DNA of 64,000 nucleotides, taken from contig NC_079875.1 of the NCBI RefSeq assembly GCF_029227915.1, positions 21,137,001 to 21,201,000 of the forward strand, read 5' to 3'. Made by a program: the position numbers and the translations under genes. Shown here one piece after another: positions 24,749 through 36,065 of this stretch. The stretch's first letter is position 1, and every line of letters begins with the position of its first letter. This DNA is from Hydractinia symbiolongicarpus (lineage: Eukaryota; Cnidaria; Hydrozoa; Anthoathecata; Hydractiniidae). The notes below the pieces were generated by a model. The model did no database searches and was not told the origin of the DNA. It saw nothing but the letters and a program-made list of their open reading frames with translations.

Positions 24749-26409
24749 GTTGTAGCGCATTGAGACTGGAAGGAATAGTCCAATGGTAACCTGCACAGGC
24801 AGATGGAACAACGTGATTTACGTGTGAGGCCTTTATTACCCTGCAAAACGCCATATTACGGTCGTTATAGGGCTGTGCACGTAATTAAGAGAGCTCTAAA
24901 GCCACGGCGCTAAATAGAACCACTTGGAACGTTGTAGGGCATTGAGACTGGAAGGAATAGTCCAATGGTAAGCTGCGCAGGCAGGTGAAACCACGTGATT
25001 TACGTGTGAGGCCTTTATTAGACTGCAAAAGGCCATATTACAGCCTTTATAGGACGATGCACGTAGTTAAGAGTGTTGAAAAGCGACGGCGCTAGGGAAA
25101 ACGACTTGGGACGTTGTACCACATTGAGACTTGAACGACTAGTCCAATGGTAACAGGCGCAGGCAACTCAAACCGCGTGATTTAAGTGTGCGGCCTTTAT
25201 TAGACTGCAAAAGGCCATACTACGGTCTTTATAGGACTCTACACGTAGTTAAGAGTGTTTTAAGGCCACGGCGCTAAGGAGAACTACTTGGAACGTTGTA
25301 GTGCAATGACACTGGAAGGAATAGTCCAATGGTAAGCTGCGCAGGCAGGTGAAACCAGGTGATTTACGTGTGAGGCCTTTATTAGACTGCAAAAGGTCAT
25401 ATTACAGCCTTTATAGGACGATGCACGTAGTTAAGAGTGTTGAAAAGCGACGGCGCTAAGGAAAACGACTTGGGACGTTGTACCACATTGAGACTTGAAG
25501 GACTAGTCCAATGGTAACCTGCGCAGGCAGATGGAACCTCGTGATTTACGTGTGAGGTCTTTATTTGACTGCAAAAGGCCATATTAAAGCCTTTATATGA
25601 CTGTGCACGTAGTTAAGAGTGTTCTAAGGCGACGGCACTAATGAAAATGACTTGGGATGTTGTAGCGCATTGAGACTGGAAGGAATAGTCAAATGGTAAC
25701 CAGCGCAGACAGGTGAAACCACGTCATTTACGTGTGAGGTCTTTATTAGACTGCAAAAGGCCATCATACGGTCGTTATAGGGCTGTGCACGTAATTAAGA
25801 GAGTTCTGAGGCCACGCCGCTAAGGAGAACCACTTGGAACGTTGTTGTGCATTGAGACTGGAAGGAATAGTCAATTGGTAACCTGCGCAGGCAGATGGAA
25901 CCTCGTGATTTACGTGTGAGGTCTTTATTAGACTGCAAAAGGTCATATTACAGCCTTTATAGGACTGTGCACGTAGTGAAGAGAGTTCTAAGGCGACGGC
26001 GCTAATGAAAACGACTTGGGACGTTGTAGCGCATTGAGACTGGAACAAATAGTCCAATGGTAACCTGCACAGGCAGATGGAACAACGTGATTTACGTGTG
26101 AGGCCTTTATTACCCTGCAAAACGTCATATTACGGTCGTTATAGGGCTGTGCACGTAATTAAGAGAGCTCTAAAGCCACGGCGCTGAATAGAACCACTTG
26201 GAACGTTGTAGGGCATTGTGACTGGAAGGAATAGTCCGATGGTAAGCTGCGCAGGCAGATGGAACCTCGTTATTTAAGTGTGCGGCCTTTATTAGACTGC
26301 AAAAGGCCATACTACGGTCTTTATAGGACTCTACACGTAGTTAAGAGTGTTCTAAGGCGATGGCACTAATGAAAACGACTTGGGATGTTGTAGCGCATTG
26401 AGACTGGAA
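24749..26409. repeat. 1638-bp nine-monomer duplication, copy 2
   Basis: Second copy, essentially identical to the first. Beyond 26,409 it switches to the GACTAGTCCAATGCTAACC unit and the one-base-short GTGATTACGTGCG monomer, as near 14.4 kb. Part of this copy (about 25.6-26.9 kb) is also paralogous to about 38.0-39.3 kb at offset 12,400. Confidence 0.93.
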
Positions 26410-27693
26410 CGACTAGTCCAATGCTAACCTGCGCAGGCAGATAGAACCACGTGATTACGTGCGAGGCTTTTATTAGACTGCAAAAGGCCATATTACAGCC
26501 TTTATAGCACTGTGCACGCACTTAAGAGTGTTCTAAGGCAACGGCGCTAAGGAAAACCACTTGGAACGTTGTAGTGCATTGACTATGGAAGGAATATTCC
26601 AATGGTAACCGGCGCAGGCATCTGAAACCACTTGAGTTACGTCTGCGGCCTTTATTGGACTGCAAAAGGCCATATTACAGCCTTTATAGGACTGTGCACG
26701 CAGTTAATAGTGTTCTAAGGCGACGGCGCTAATGAAAGCGACTTTGGACGATGAAGCGCATTGAGACTGGAACGACTAGTCCAATGGTAACTTGTCCAGG
26801 CAGATGGAACCACGTGATTTACGCGTTAGGCCTTTATTAGACTGCAAAAAGCCATATTACAGCCTTTATAAGACTGTGCACGTAGTTAAGAGTGTTGTAA
26901 GACAACGGCGCTAATGAGAACGACTTGGGACGTTGTAGCGCATTGAGACTGGAAGGAATAGTCCAGTGGTAACCTGCGCAAGGAAGATGGAGCGGCGTGA
27001 TTTAATTGTGCGTCCTTTATTAGACTGCAAACGCCATATTACGGTCTTTATGGCACTGTGCACGTAGTTAAGAGTGTTCTAAGGCAACGGCGCTAATGAA
27101 GACGACTTGGGACGTTGTAGCGCATTGAGACTGGAACGACTAGTCCAATGGTAACCTGCGCAGTCAGGTGAAACCACGTGATTTACGTGTGAGTTTATAT
27201 TAGTCTTTAAAAGGCCATATTACAGCCTTTATAGGACTGTGCACGTAGTTAATAGTGTTCTAAGGCGACGGCGCTAATGAAAGCGACTTTGGACAATGTA
27301 GTGCATTGAGACTGGAACGACTAGTCCAATGGTAACTTGTCCAGGCAGATGGAACCACGTGATTTACGTGTGCGGCCTTTATTAGACTGCAAAAGGCCAC
27401 ATTACGGTCGTTATAGCACTGTGCAGTTAGTTAAGAGTGTTCTAAGGCCATGGCGCTAAGGAAAACCACTTGGAACGTTGTAGTGCATTGACTATGGAAG
27501 GAATATTCCAATGGTAACCTGCGCAGGGAGATGGAGCGGCGTGATTTAATTGTGCGTCCTTTATTAGACTGCAAAAGGCCATATTACGGTCTTTATGGCA
27601 CTGTGCACGTAGTTAAGAGTGTTCTAAGGCAACGGCGCTAATGAAGACGACTTGGGACGTTGTAGCGCATTGAGACTGGAACGACTAGTCCAA
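26410..27693. repeat. Satellite array between the 1638-bp and 1281-bp pairs
   Basis: Seven monomers, including the CACTTGAGTTACGTC unit, the CGATGAAGCGC unit, the GGAGCGGCGTGATTTAATTG unit and the TATTAGTCTTTAAAAGG unit near 27,191. The same order, with small gains and losses, is seen at about 14.4-15.3, 30.1-31.3, 34.99-36.1 and 38.8-40.2 kb. Confidence 0.8.
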
Positions 27694-27904
27694 TGGTAAC
27701 CTGCGCAGGCAGGTGAAACCACGTGATTTACGTGTGAGTCTATATTAGTCTTTAAAAGGCCATATTACAGCCTTTATAGCACTGTGCACGTAGTTAAGAG
27801 TGTTCTAAGGCCACGGCGCTAAGGAAAGCCACTTGGAACGTTGTAGTGCATTGACAATGAAAGGAATATTCCAATGGTAACCTCACAGGCAGATGTAACT
27901 CCGT

Positions 27905-28105
27905 GATTTACGTGTGAGGCCTTTATTGGACTGCAAAAGGCCATATTACGGCCTTTATAGGACTGTGCACGTAGTTAATAGTGTTCTAAGGCGACGGCGC
28001 TAATGAAAGCGACTTTGGACAATGTAGTGCATTGAGACTGGAACGACTAGTCCAATGGTAACCTGCAAAGCTAGATGGAACCGGCGCAGGCAACTCAAAC
28101 CGCGT
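27905..28105. repeat. 201-bp monomer (19-bp insertion)
   Basis: Extra bases at 28,064-28,082, TGCAAAGCTAGATGGAACC, lie between TAACC and GGCGCAGG. They repeat the 3' end of one monomer type before the 3' end of another. This unit is within copy 1 of the 1281-bp pair. Confidence 0.92.
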
Positions 28106-28651
28106 GATTTAAGTGTGCGGCCTTTATTAAACTGCAAAAGGCCATACTACGGTCTTTATAGGACTCTACACGTAGTTAAGAGTGTTTTAAGGCCACGGCG
28201 CTAAGGAGAACTACTTGGAACGTTGTAGTGCAATGACACTGGAAGGAATAGTCCAATGGTAAGCTGCGGAGGCAGGTGAAACCAGGTGATTTACGTGTGA
28301 GGCCTTTAGTAGACTGCAAAAGGCCATATTACAGCCTTTATAGGACGATGCACGTAGTTAAGAGTGTTGAAAAGCGACGGCGCTAAGGAAAACGACTTGG
28401 GACGTTGTACCACATTGAGACTTGAAGGACTAGTCCAATGGTAACCAGCGCAGACAGGTGAAACCACGTCATTTACGTGTGAGGTCTTTATTAGACTGCA
28501 AAAGGCCATCATACGGTCGTTATAGGGCTGTGCACGTAATTAAGAGAGTTCTGAGGCCACGCCGCTAAGGAGAACCACTTGGAACGTTGTTGTGCATTGA
28601 GACTGGAAGGAATAGTCAATTGGTAACCTGCGCAGGCAGATGGAACCTCGT

Positions 28652-28825
28652 GATTTACGTGTGAGGTCTTTATTAGACTGCAAAAGGTCATATTTGTAGC
28701 ACTGTGCACGCACTTAAGAGTGTTCTAAGGCAACGGCGCTAAGGAAAACCACTTGGAACGTTGTAGGGCATTGACTATGGAAGGAATATTCCAATGGTAA
28801 CCGGCGCAGGCATCTGAAACCACTT
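28652..28825. repeat. 174-bp monomer (8-bp deletion)
   Basis: GGTCATATTTGTAGCACTG near 28,686 replaces the usual CATATTACAGCCTTTATAGC, removing 8 bases and the third arm (GCCTTT) of the hairpin region. The next unit also lacks two bases (GCGGCCTATTGG near 28,837). Confidence 0.9.
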
Positions 28826-29185
28826 GAGTTACGTCTGCGGCCTATTGGACTGCAAAAGGCCATATTACAGCCTTTATAGGACTGTGCACGTAGTCAAGAG
28901 TGTTGTAAGACAACGGCGCTAATGAGAACGACTTGGGACGTTGTAGCGCATTGAGACTGGAAGGAATAGTCCAGTGGTAACCTGCGCAGGCAGGTGAAAC
29001 CACGTGATTTACGTGTGAGTCTATATTAGTCTTTAAAAGGCCATATTACAGCCTTTATAGCACTGTGCACGTAGTTAAGAGTGTTCTAAGGCCACGGCGC
29101 TAAGGAAAGCCACTTGGAACGTTGTAGTGCATTGACAATGAAAGGAATATTCCAATGGTAACCTCACAGGCAGATGTAACTCCGT

Positions 29186-29386
29186 GATTTACGTGTGAGG
29201 CCTTTATTGGACTGCAAAAGGCCATATTACGGCCTTTATAGGACTGTGCACGTAGTTAATAGTGTTCTAAGGCGACGGCGCTAATGAAAGCGACTTTGGA
29301 CAATGTAGTGCATTGAGACTGGAACGACTAGTCCAATGGTAACCTGCAAAGCTAGATGGAACCGGCGCAGGCAACTCAAACCGCGT
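29186..29386. repeat. 201-bp monomer (19-bp insertion)
   Basis: Same insertion at 29,345-29,363, exactly 1,281 bases after the previous one. It belongs to copy 2 of the 1281-bp pair. Confidence 0.92.
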
Positions 29387-29932
29387 GATTTAAGTGTGCG
29401 GCCTTTATTAAACTGCAAAAGGCCATACTACGGTCTTTATAGGACTCTACACGTAGTTAAGAGTGTTTTAAGGCCACGGCGCTAAGGAGAACTACTTGGA
29501 ACGTTGTAGTGCAATGACACTGGAAGGAATAGTCCAATGGTAAGCTGCGGAGGCAGGTGAAACCAGGTGATTTACGTGTGAGGCCTTTAGTAGACTGCAA
29601 AAGGCCATATTACAGCCTTTATAGGACGATGCACGTAGTTAAGAGTGTTGAAAAGCGACGGCGCTAAGGAAAACGACTTGGGACGTTGTACCACATTGAG
29701 ACTTGAAGGACTAGTCCAATGGTAACCAGCGCAGACAGGTGAAACCACGTCATTTACGTGTGAGGTCTTTATTAGACTGCAAAAGGCCATCATACGGTCG
29801 TTATAGGGCTGTGCACGTAATTAAGAGAGTTCTGAGGCCACGCCGCTAAGGAGAACTACTTGGAACGTTGTTGTGCATTGAGACTGGAAGGAATAGTCAA
29901 TTGGTAACCTGCGCAGGCAGATGGAACCTCGT

Positions 29933-30106
29933 GATTTACGTGTGAGGTCTTTATTAGACTGCAAAAGGTCATATTTGTAGCACTGTGCACGCACTTAAGA
30001 GTGTTCTAAGGCAACGGCGCTAAGGAAAACCACTTGGAACGTTGTAGTGCATTGACTATGGAAGGAATATTCCAATGGTAACCGGCGCAGGCATCTGAAA
30101 CCACTT
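29933..30106. repeat. 174-bp monomer (8-bp deletion)
   Basis: The same CATATTTGTAGCACTG deletion near 29,970, 1,281 bases downstream of the first. The following unit carries the same CCTATTGG two-base loss. Confidence 0.9.
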
Positions 30107-30171
30107 GAGTTACGTCTGCGGCCTATTGGACTGCAAAAGGCCATATTACAGCCTTTATAGGACTGTGCACG

Positions 30172-32246
30172 CAGTTAATAGTGTTCTAAGGCGACGGCGC
30201 TTATGAAAGCGACTTTGGACGATGAAGCGCATTGAGACTGGAACGACTAGTCCAATGGTAACTTGTCCAGGCAGATGGAACCACGTGATTTACGCGTTAG
30301 GCCTTTATTAGACTGCAAAAAGCCATATTACAGCCTTTATAAGACTGTGCACGTAGTCAAGAGTGTTGTAAGACAACGGCGCTAATGAGAACGACTTGGG
30401 ACGTTGTAGCGCATTGAGACTGGAAGGAATAGTCCAGTGGTAACCTGCGCAAGGAAGATGGAGCGGCGTGATTTAATTGTGCGTCCTTTATTAGACTGCA
30501 AACGCCATATTACGGTCTTTATGGCACTGTGCACGTAGTTAAGAGTGTTCTAAGGCAACGGCGCTAATGAAGACGACTTGGGACGTTGTAGCGCATTGAG
30601 ACTGGAACGACTAGTCCAATGGTAACCTGCGCAGTCAGGTGAAACCACGTGATTTACGTGTGAGTTTATATTAGTCTTTAAAAGGCCATATTACAGCCTT
30701 TATAGGACTGTGCACGTAGTTAATAGTGTTCTAAGGCGACGGCGCTAATGAAAGCGACTTTGGACGATGTAGTGCATTGAGACTGGAACGACTAGTCCAA
30801 TGGTAACCTGCGAGGCTAGATGGAACCATATGATTTACGTGCGAGGCATTTATTAGACTGCAAAAGGCCGTATTACAGCCTTTATAGGACTGTGCACGTA
30901 GTTAATAGTGTTCTAAGGCGACGGTGCTAATGAAAGCGACTTTGGACAATGTAGTGCATTGAGACTGGAACGACTAGTCCAATGGTAACTTGTCCAGGCA
31001 GATGGAACCACGTGATTTACGTGTGCGGCCTTTATTAGACTGCAAAAGGCCACATTACGGTCGTTATAGCACTGTGCAGTTAGTTAAGAGTGTTCTAAGG
31101 CCATGGCGCTAAGGAAAACCACTTGGAACGTTGTAGTGCATTGACTATGGAAGGAATATTCCAATGGTAACCTGCGCAGGGAGATGGAGCGGCGTGATTT
31201 AATTGTGCGTCCTTTATTAGACTGCAAAAGGCCATATTACGGTCTTTATGGCACTGTGCACGTAGTTAAGAGTGTTCTAAGGCAACGGCGCTAATGAAGA
31301 CGACTTGGGACGTTGTAGCGCATTGAGACTGGAACGACTAGTCCAATGGTAACCTGCGCAGGCAGGTGAAACCACGTGATTTACGTGTGAGTCTATATTA
31401 GTCTTTAAAAGGCCATATTACAGCCTTTATAGCACTGTGCACGTAGTTAAGAGTGTTCTAAGGCCACGGCGCTAAGGAAAGCCACTTGGAACGTTGTAGT
31501 GCATTGACAATGAAAGGAATATTCCAATGGTAACCTCACAGGCAGATGTAACTCCGTGATTTACGTGTGAGGCCTTTATTGGACTGCAAAAGGGTATATT
31601 ACGGCCTTTATAGGACTGTGCACGTAGTTAATAGTGTTCTAAGGCGACGGCGCTAATGAAAGCGACTTTGGACAATGTAGTGCATTGAGACTGGAACGAC
31701 TAGTCCAATGGTAACCTGCAAAGCTAGATGGAACCGGCGCAGGCAACTCAAACCGCGTGATTTAAGTGTGCGGCCTTTATTAAACTGCAAAAGGCCATAC
31801 TACGGTCTTTATAGGACTCTACACGTAGTTAAGAGTGTTTTAAGGCCACGGCGCTAAGGAGAACTACTTGGAACGTTGTAGTGCAATGACACTGGAAGGA
31901 ATAGTCCAATGGTAAGCTGCGGAGGCAGGTGAAACCAGGTGATTTACGTGTGAGGCCTTTATTAGACTGCAAAAGGCCATATTACAGCCTTTATGGGACG
32001 ATGCACGTAGTTAAGAGTGTTGAAAAGCGACGGCGCTAAGGAAAACGACTTGGGACGTTGTACCACATTGAGACTTGAAGGACTAGTCCAATGGTAACCT
32101 GCGCAGGCAGATGGAACCTCGTGATTTACGTGTGAGGTCTTTATTTGACTGGAAAAGGGCATATTATAGCCTTTGTAGGACGATGCACGTAGTTACGAGT
32201 GTTCTAAAGCGATGGCGCTAATGAAAACAACTTGGGACGTTGTAGC
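30172..32246. repeat. Satellite array within the 11.3-kb-offset paralogue
   Basis: About 11 monomers that match 41,473-43,547 at offset 11,301 with isolated substitutions, such as GGCGCTAATG against GGTGCTAATG near 31,655. The matched span as a whole is about 28,975-33,611 with 40,276-44,912, ending at A at 33,612 against C at 44,913. It contains the 201-bp monomer at 31,558. Confidence 0.87.
31558..31758. repeat. 201-bp monomer (19-bp insertion)
   Basis: Same insertion at 31,717-31,735. It is preceded by a unit with AAAAGGGTATATTACGG, a variant shared with the copies at 42,859 and 46,150 but not with those at 27,905 and 29,186. The insertion-bearing units therefore fall into two sublineages. 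Confidence 0.92.
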
Positions 32247-35200
32247 GCATTGAGACTGGAACGACTAGTCCAATGGTAACCTGCACAGGCAGATGGAACC
32301 ACGTGATTTACGTGTGAGGTCTTTATTAGACTGCAAAAGGCCATAATACGGTCGTTATAGGGCTGTGCACGTAATTAAGAGAGTTCTGAGGCCACGGCGC
32401 TAAGGAGAACCACTTGGAACGTTGTAGGGCATTGAGACTGGAAGGAATAGTCAATTGGTAACCTGCGCAGGCAGATGGAACCTCGTGATTTACGTGTGAG
32501 GTCTTTATTAGACTGCAAAAGGTCATATTACAGCCTTTATAGGACTGTGCACGTAGTGAAGAGAGTTCTGAGGCGACGGCGCTAATGAAAACGACTTGGG
32601 ACGTTGTAGCGCATTGAGATTGGAACGAATAGTCCAATGGTAACCTGCATAGGCATATGGAACAACGTGATTTACGTGTGAGGCCTTTATAACCCTGCAA
32701 AACGCCATATTACGGTCGTTATAGGGCTGTGCACGTAATTAGGAGAGCTCTAAAGCCACGGTGCTAAATAGAACCACTTGGAACGTTGTAGGGCATTGAG
32801 ACTGGAAGGAATAGTCCAATGGTAAGCTGCGCAGGCAGGTGAAACCACGTGATTTACGTGTGAGGCCTTTATTAGACTGCAAAAGGCCATATTACAGCCT
32901 TTATAGGACGATGCACGTAGTTAAGAGTGTTGAAAAGCGACGGCGCTAGGGAAAACGACTTGGGACGTTGTACCACATTGAGACTTGAAGGACTAGTCCA
33001 ATGGTAACCTGCGCAGGCAGATGGAACCTCGTGATTTAAGTGTGCGGCCTTTATTAGACTGCAAAAGGCCATACTACGGTCTTTATAGCACTGTGCACGC
33101 ACTTAAGAGTGTTCTAAGACAACGGCGCTAAGGAAAACCACTTGGAACGTTGTAGTGCATTGACTATGGAAGGAATATTCCAATGGTAACCGGCGCAGGC
33201 ATCTGAAACCACTTGAGTTACGTCTGCGGCCTTTATTGGACTGCAAAAGGCCATATTACAGCCTTTATAGGACTGTGCACGCAGTTAATAGTGTTCTAAG
33301 GCGACGGCGCTAATGAAAGCGACTTTGGACGATGAAGCGCATTGAGACTGGAACGACTAGTCCAATGTTAACTTGTCCAGGCAGATGGAACCACGTGATT
33401 TACGCGTTAGGCCTTTATTAGACTGCAAAAGGCCACATTACGGTCTTTATAGCACTGTGCACGTAGTTAAGAGTGTTCTAAGGCCATGGCGCTAAGGAAA
33501 ACCACTTTGAAAGTTGTAGTGCATTGAGACTGGAAGGAATAGTCCAATGGTAACCTGCGCAGGGAGATGGAGCGGCGTGATTTAATTGTGCGACCTTTAT
33601 TAGACTGCAAAAGGCCATATTACGGTCTTTATAGCACTGTGCACGTAGTTAAGAGTGTTCTAAGGCAACGGCGCTAATGAAGACGACTTGGGACGTTGTA
33701 GCGCATTGAGACTGGAACGACTAGTCCAATGGTAACCTGCGCAGGCAGGTGAAACCACGTGATTTACGTGTGAGTTTATATTAGTCTTTAAAAGGCCATA
33801 TTACAGCCTTTATAGCACTGTGCACGTAGTTAAGAGTGTTTTAAGGCCACGGCGCTAAGGAAAGCCACTTGGAACGTTGTAGTGCATTGACAATGAAAGG
33901 AATATTCCAATGGTAACCTGCGAGGCTAGATGGAACCATGTGATTTACGTGCGAGGCATTTATTAGACTGCAAAAGGCCATATTACAGCCTTTATAGGAC
34001 TGTGCACGTAGTTAAGAGTGTTCTAAGGCAACGGGGCTAATGAAGACGACTTGGGACGTTGTGGCGCATTGAGACTGGAACGACTAATCCAATGGTAAAC
34101 TGCGCAGGCAGGTGAAACCACGTGATTTACATGTGAGGCCTTTATTAGACTGCAAAAGGCCATATTACAGCCTTTATATGACTGTGCACGTAGTTAAGAG
34201 TGTTCTAAGGCGACGGCACTAATGAAAATGACTTGGGATGTTGTAGCGCATTGAGACTGGAAGGAATAGTCAAATGGTAACCAGCGCAGACAGGTGAAAC
34301 CACGTCATTTACGTGTGAGGTCTTTATTAGACTGCAAAAGGCCATCATACGGTCGTTATAGGGCTGTGCACGTAATTAAGAGAGTTCTGAGGCCACGCCG
34401 CTAAGGAGAACCACTTGGAACGTTGTTGTGCATTGAGACTGGAAGGAATAGTCAATTGGTAACCTGCGCAGGCAGATGGAACCTCGTGATTTACGTGTGA
34501 GGTCTTTATTAGACTGCAAAAGGTCATATTACAGCCTTTATAGGACTGTGCACGTAGTGAAGAGAGTTCTAAGGCGACGGCGCTAATGAAAACGACTTGG
34601 GACGTTGTAGCGCATTGAGACTGGAACAAATAGTGCAATGGTAACCTGCACAGGCAGATGGAACAACGTGATTTACGTGTGAGGCCTTTATTACCCTGCA
34701 AAACGTCATATTACGGTCGTTATAGGGCTGTGCACGTAATTAAGAGAGCTCTAAAGCCACGGCGCTGAATAGAACCACTTGGAACGTTGTAGGGCATTGT
34801 GACTGGAAGGAATAGTCCGATGGTAAGCTGCGCAGGCAGATGGAACCTCGTTATTTAAGTGTGCGGCCTTTATTAGACTGCAAAAGGCCATACTACGGTC
34901 TTTATAGGACTCTACACGTAGTTAAGAGTGTTCTAAGGCGATGGCACTAATGAAAACGACTTGGGATGTTGTAGCGTATTGAGACTGGAACGACTAGTCC
35001 AATGCTAACCTGCGCAGGCAGATAGAACCACGTGATTACGTGCGAGGCTTTTATTAGACTGCAAAAGGCCATATTACAGCCTTTATAGCACTGTGCACGC
35101 ACTTAAGAGTGTTCTAAGGCAACGGCGCTAAGGAAAACCACTTGGAACGTTGTAGTGCATTGACTATGGAAGGAATATTCCAATGGTAACCGGCGCAGGC

Positions 35201-36065
35201 ATCTGAAACCACTTGAGTTACGTCTGCGGCCTTTATTGGACTGCAAAAGGCCATATTACAGCCTTTATAGGACTGTGCACGCAGTTAATAGTGTTCTAAG
35301 GCGACGGCGCTAATGAAAGCGACTTTGGACGATGAAGCGCATTGAGACTGGAACGACTAGTCCAATGGTAACTTGTCCAGGCAGATGGAACCACGTGATT
35401 TACGCGTTAGGCCTTTATTAGACTGCAAAAAGCCATATTACAGCCTTTATAAGACTGTGCACGTAGTTAAGAGTGTTGTAAGACAACGGCGCTAATGAGA
35501 ACGACTTGGGACGTTGTAGCGCATTGAGACTGGAAGGAATAGTCCAGTGGTAACCTGCGCAAGGAAGATGGAGCGGCGTGATTTAATTGTGCGTCCTTTA
35601 TTAGACTGCAAACGCCATATTACGGTCTTTATGGCACTGTGCACGTAGTTAAGAGTGTTCTAAGGCAACGGCGCTAATGAAGACGACTTGGGACGTTGTA
35701 GCGCATTGAGACTGGAACGACTAGTCCAATGGTAACCTGCGCAGTCAGGTGAAACCACGTGATTTACGTGTGAGTTTATATTAGTCTTTAAAAGGCCATA
35801 TTACAGCCTTTATAGGACTGTGCACGTAGTTAATAGTGTTCTAAGGCGACGGCGCTAATGAAAGCGACTTTGGACGATGTAGTGCATTGAGACTGGAACG
35901 ACTAGTCCAATGGTAACCTGCGAGGCTAGATGGAACCATATGATTTACGTGCGAGGCATTTATTAGACTGCAAAAGGCCGTATTACAGCCTTTATAGGAC
36001 TGTGCACGTAGTTAATAGTGTTCTAAGGCGACGGCGCTAATGAAAGCGACTTTGGACAATGTAGT
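32247..36065. repeat. 3819-bp duplication, copy 1
   Basis: Twenty-one monomers (21 x 182 = 3,822, minus small indels), repeated immediately at offset 3,819. The left limit is C at 32,246 against T at 36,065. The only internal difference I noted is T at 33,841 against C at 37,660. The block joins the segment like 16.4-17.5 kb to units like 24-27 kb, so it was itself built from older rearranged pieces. Confidence 0.94.

Larger units (their letters stand above)
27694..28974. repeat. 1281-bp duplication, copy 1
   Basis: Seven monomers totalling 1,281 bases. The sum fits 7 x 182 with +19, -8, -2, -1 and -1 indels that I can place in the monomers. The left limit is A at 27,693 against G at 28,974. 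This copy lacks one further monomer at its right end (28,891 joins to what is 30,354 in copy 2). It contains the 201-bp and 174-bp units listed separately. Confidence 0.9.
28975..30171. repeat. 1281-bp duplication, copy 2
   Basis: Matches copy 1 at offset 1,281 up to 30,171, with isolated substitutions (AGAACTACTT near 29,852 against AGAACCACTT; GTAGTGCATT near 30,045 against GTAGGGCATT). The paralogous segment at 40.3-41.5 kb has the block only once. Confidence 0.9.
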
